A DNA stretch of 64,000 nt, from assembly GCA_947683425.1 (NCBI GenBank), contig CANTUQ010000324.1:248001-312000 (forward strand), in the 5' to 3' direction. This stretch comes from Excoecaria cochinchinensis (Eukaryota > Streptophyta > Magnoliopsida > Malpighiales > Euphorbiaceae). Shown here in pieces: positions 60,853 to 64,000 of the stretch. A program made the translations under genes and the position numbers. Under the pieces are notes generated by a model. It made no database searches. It was given only the letters and a program-made list of their open reading frames with translations, and was not told the DNA's origin. How positions within the stretch are numbered: position 1 is the stretch's first letter; every line of letters begins with the position of its first letter.

Positions 60853-63800
60853 CTATAACACATGGTCATCTAACTGTGCCCTTGCAATCTCCGATCTCAA
60901 ACTTGGTTTAACTTTAAGTCGAGCAATCAGAGCACCTTCAGAATCAAATCTCCATCTGCCTCGGCTAGCTAGTAACGCAGACATAGACTTCCTACTGAGG
61001 GCATCTGCCACTACATTAGCTTTACCCGGATGGTAATCAATAATACAATCATAATCCTTGAATAGCTCCAACCATCTCCGTTGCCTCAAATTCAACTCCT
61101 TCTGCGTTAACAAATATTTGAGACTCTTGTGATCAGTAAAAATCCTGCACGTCTCCCCATATAAGTAGTGCCGCCATACTTTAAGTGCAAACACTACCGC
61201 TGCTAACTCCAAATCGTGGGTCGGATAGTTCCGCTCATGAGGCTTCAATTGTCTCGATGCATAAGCTACAACCTTATTCCCTTGCATCAGAACACAACCT
61301 AAACCAACTCCCGAAGCATCACTATACATAATGTACTCTTTACCCGAAATCGGCTGTGTGAGCACAGGAGCTTTAACCAATAACTCTTTTAAACGATCAA
61401 AACTAGCTTGACACTTTTCAGTCCATACAAATTTGACTTCCTTCCGAAGTAGCCTGGTCAAAGGAGAGGCTAACACTGAAAACCCCTGAACAAATCGTCG
61501 ATAATACCCTGCTAAACCCAGAAAACTTCTCACCTCTGGCACACTCTTCGGAGGCATCCAATTAACAATCGCTTCAATTTTACTTGGATCAACCCGTATA
61601 CCCTCTGCTGATACCACATGTCCAAGGAAAGCCACTTCTTTCAACCAAAACTCACACTTACTGAGTTTCGCATACAGTTGATGATCTCTCAACGTTTGCA
61701 ATACCAACCTAAGATGTTCCTTATGTTCTTTTCGGTCTCTAGAGTATACCAAAATGTCGTCAATAAATACCATGACAAACTTGTCCAGATACGGTCGGAA
61801 AACTCGGTTCATCAGATCCATAAAAGCTGCAGGCGCATTGGTCAGACCAAAAGGCATCACTAAAAATTCATAATGACCATAACGTGTCCGAAAAGCCGTC
61901 TTAGCCACATCTGCTTCTTTAACCCCCAACTGGTAATAGCCTGATCTCAAGTCTATCTTAGAAAATACCCCAGCTCCTCTCAACTGATCAAAAAGGTCTT
62001 CAATCCTCGGCAATGGATACTTATTCTTGATAGTCACTTTATTAAGTTGTCGATAGTCAATGCACATCCGTAGGGTTCCATCTTTCTTCTTGACAAACAA
62101 AACTGGAGCGCCCCACGGTGATACACTAGGCCGAATAAATCCTTTGTCTAACAACTCCTGTAACTGATTCTTCAATTCCTTCAATTCCACTGGAGCCATT
62201 CGATAAGGAGCCTTAGAAATCGGAGCTGTACCTGGGACAATCTCTACTGACAATTCAACCTCTCTCTCGGGAGGTAATCCCGGTAGTTCCTCCGGAAAGA
62301 CATCTACAAAATCTCTTACAACAGGAATATCTTGAATCTTAATTTGTCCTCTACGAGAATCCAAAACCACAGCTAGAAATGCTTCACAACCCTTCCTGAT
62401 AAATCTTTTGGCTTTCATAGCTGACACCACATTATGTAGAGAACTGCTTCCAATTCCCTTCACAACAACAGACATTTGGTCCTTATCCTTCAAAACCATC
62501 ACTTTCCTATGACAATCTACTACCGCACGATGCTTATCTAACCAATCCATCCCCAGAATAATATCAAACTCATGAAACGGCAAGCAGATCAAATCCACTA
62601 TAAATTTTGTACCCTGAATCTTTAAGGGACATTTTCGACACACCCGATTAACCATAACACTCTGACCCAATGGACTAGATACACAAATCTCATATTCCAT
62701 CTTCTCCTCACTTCCCAATTTATCCCATAACTTATCAGAACACACATAAGAATGGGTAGAGCCCGGGTCAATCAAAGCATAAACTTCAGAATCAAACAAA
62801 GAGAACTTACCGGCATTTACTTCGAGAGCATTCTGTTCCTCTCGGGCCTTCATAGCATAGGCCCTGCCAGCTGTCGGCACAGGGCGATCAACTGATTCTG
62901 AGGGTTCTCTCTCTCGAGGCCGTCCACCATGACCCCTTCCTCTACCCCGATTACGGCTTCCTTGGGGTACATTAGATCCAGCTCGGCTCCCTTCCTGTTG
63001 TCCTGAAGGATCTCCATACCGACTCGGACAATTCACAAGAAGATGGTCCGTAGAACCACATCTGAAACAACCTCCTGTTGACCATTGGCACTCACCCCAA
63101 TGTTGTTTGTTGCAATGAGTACATCTGGGAGTGCCATCTCCTCTACCTGTGCCCGATCCCCTGGAAGAACCATGTCTTCTCCCTCTATGGGACGGACTAG
63201 CTGCAGACTCATCAACAAGGTTTCCTTGCGACTCCCTCGGCCTCTTGCCTGAAGAAGAGCCACCTCTTACAGACTTCCTTCTTTGAGCTTTCTCTCTCAG
63301 AATATTCTCAGAACGCTCCGCCCTCAAGGCTGCTTGAACCAACTGATAGTACTTCACATTTGGAGCCGACATCAAAGAGATTAACATCACCTTCAAAGAC
63401 TCATTCAAGCCTGATTCAAAATGTTGACATCTGAACTCCTCTGTGAGAACCCTTGGCGGTGCATACTTACTAAGCTTGTTAAACTCATTTTCATACTCGG
63501 CCACAGACATTGTTCTTTGCTTGAGAGTTAGAAACTGCGCCCACTTGGCATCCTTATATGCTTTAGTTACATACCGGTTCTGGAACTCACTCTCAAAAAA
63601 TTCCCATGTAATCAGTTCAGGGACCTGCGGTTGACTAACCACTAGCCTCCACCAATCATAAGCAGAGCCTTGCAACAAAGACAGTGCACACTCCACTTCT
63701 TGCTCTGGTGGACATCTTATCTCCCTAAGTACTCTGGACGTCTTCTCTATCCACATCTCTGCTTTATTAGATTCATCTATGCCAGTACCAAAGAAATCCT

Positions 63801-64000
63801 CTGCACCATGCTTTTTTAACTTCTCAATAGGGGCACTTGGTGCTGTTACCCTTTCAAGTACCCTCGTCATATTCTGAAGCATCGCCTCCAACGGTCCCAT
63901 AGGCACCTCAGGTCGCCCCCTAGGAGGTTGAGCCGGACCAGAAACTGAGGGATCTTGCTCTTGGGGATTAGCACTTTCCGCTGACCCCTCAAGTGATCCA
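60853..64000 (-). CDS. Gag-protease-RT-RNase H of element B, open to the window edge
   Basis: More than 1040 codons without interruption. By comparison with element A the start ATG should lie about 14 bases beyond the window. Domains in order: capsid, CTHC half-site and CCHC knuckle CFRCGSTDHLLVNC, protease LIDPGSTHSYVC and FDIILGMDWL, RT with APVLFVKKKDGTLRMC and VMFIDDILVYS, RNase H with MYSDASGVGLGCVLM and TDHKSLKYL, and the ANVVADALSRK motif. It ends at TAG (60853-60855) where element A has Gln. With the 60082 stop it is not a complete gag-pol, but these domains look intact. It is the best preserved coding sequence in the window. Confidence 0.93.
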   Translation of the reverse strand, partial: GSLEGSAESANPQEQDPSVSGPAQPPRGRPEVPMGPLEAMLQNMTRVLERVTAPSAPIEKLKKHGAEDFFGTGIDESNKAEMWIEKTSRVLREIRCPPEQEVECALSLLQGSAYDWWRLVVSQPQVPELITWEFFESEFQNRYVTKAYKDAKWAQFLTLKQRTMSVAEYENEFNKLSKYAPPRVLTEEFRCQHFESGLNESLKVMLISLMSAPNVKYYQLVQAALRAERSENILREKAQRRKSVRGGSSSGKRPRESQGNLVDESAASPSHRGRRHGSSRGSGTGRGDGTPRCTHCNKQHWGECQWSTGGCFRCGSTDHLLVNCPSRYGDPSGQQEGSRAGSNVPQGSRNRGRGRGHGGRPREREPSESVDRPVPTAGRAYAMKAREEQNALEVNAGKFSLFDSEVYALIDPGSTHSYVCSDKLWDKLGSEEKMEYEICVSSPLGQSVMVNRVCRKCPLKIQGTKFIVDLICLPFHEFDIILGMDWLDKHRAVVDCHRKVMVLKDKDQMSVVVKGIGSSSLHNVVSAMKAKRFIRKGCEAFLAVVLDSRRGQIKIQDIPVVRDFVDVFPEELPGLPPEREVELSVEIVPGTAPISKAPYRMAPVELKELKNQLQELLDKGFIRPSVSPWGAPVLFVKKKDGTLRMCIDYRQLNKVTIKNKYPLPRIEDLFDQLRGAGVFSKIDLRSGYYQLGVKEADVAKTAFRTRYGHYEFLVMPFGLTNAPAAFMDLMNRVFRPYLDKFVMVFIDDILVYSRDRKEHKEHLRLVLQTLRDHQLYAKLSKCEFWLKEVAFLGHVVSAEGIRVDPSKIEAIVNWMPPKSVPEVRSFLGLAGYYRRFVQGFSVLASPLTRLLRKEVKFVWTEKCQASFDRLKELLVKAPVLTQPISGKEYIMYSDASGVGLGCVLMQGNKVVAYASRQLKPHERNYPTHDLELAAVVFALKVWRHYLYGETCRIFTDHKSLKYLLTQKELNLRQRRWLELFKDYDCIIDYHPGKANVVADALSRKSMSALLASRGRWRFDSEGALIARLKVKPSLRSEIARAQLDDHVL

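Larger units (their letters stand above)
49946..64000 (-). mobile_element. Tandem Tekay/Del-like chromovirus array: LTR1-A-LTR2-B (continues)
   Basis: The array period is 7089 bp: LTR1 starts at 49946 and LTR2 at 57035. Each is 2395 bp. Body A is 4694 bp, and body B runs past the window edge. LTR2 serves as 5' LTR of A (primer site attached) and as 3' LTR of B (polypurine tract attached). LTR1 and LTR2 differ at about two dozen sites by eye, roughly 1 percent, so the array is young. The left flank TGTGC (49941-49945) would be the target duplication. Confidence 0.92.

Overview
The window is a block of repeat-rich nuclear DNA from a flowering plant. The evidence is several plant lineages of Ty3/gypsy and Ty1/copia LTR retrotransposons, initiator-Met tRNA primer-binding sites, a CACTA-type DNA transposon, spliced host-gene fragments with plant-like AT-rich introns, and long AT microsatellites. 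I see no intact single-copy host gene, tRNA, rRNA, CRISPR array or prokaryotic operon. The species cannot be named from the sequence alone.

Layout. 130-4078: 5'-truncated, decayed CRM-like gypsy element (minus). 4079-5365: start of a chromovirus-type LTR, joined abruptly to the left LTR of element C. 5366-25203: element C (minus), a Tekay/Del-like chromovirus with two LTRs. Its left LTR carries three nested insertions: a solo gypsy LTR (5404-7965, target-site duplication GCGAC/GCGAT), a 5.9 kb CACTA-like transposon (10032-15978, duplication ACC) holding host-gene exons, and a solo copia LTR (16106-17920, duplication GTGAC). 25204-46278: a patchwork of Tat-type gypsy LTRs in both orientations, with two 3' ends that carry tandem-repeat untranslated regions, a solo Tat LTR (36125-38959, duplication CCATA/CCGTA) and one decayed Tat RNase H-integrase region (39066-40558). 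46279-46354: a scrap of Tekay-type protease. 46355-49945: a decayed copia element, interrupted at 49946 by a young Tekay-like array, LTR-A-LTR-B. This array repeats with a 7089 bp period and continues past the window.

No gene is clearly functional. Element B comes closest: one open polyprotein frame interrupted by only two stop codons. The other coding regions are pseudogenes. Element C keeps one reading frame over 1546 codons with nine stops, almost all of the C-to-T kind, which suggests decay by deamination of methylated cytosine.

The most interesting signal is non-coding. At least five otherwise diverged chromovirus LTR types share a structured module at a fixed place near the LTR 3' end. 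It has a closing inverted repeat (CCTG...AGTGGATA with TATCCACT...CAGG), small hairpins with apparently compensatory changes, a self-complementary 14-mer that stays self-complementary while its sequence changes, and a further CTAAGCG...CGCTTAG stem-loop. Next to it lies a GC-rich palindrome array whose sequence differs by family but whose position is kept. The Tat LTRs show a parallel design: a hypervariable GC-rich hairpin island and a TTA microsatellite, each at a nearly fixed offset.
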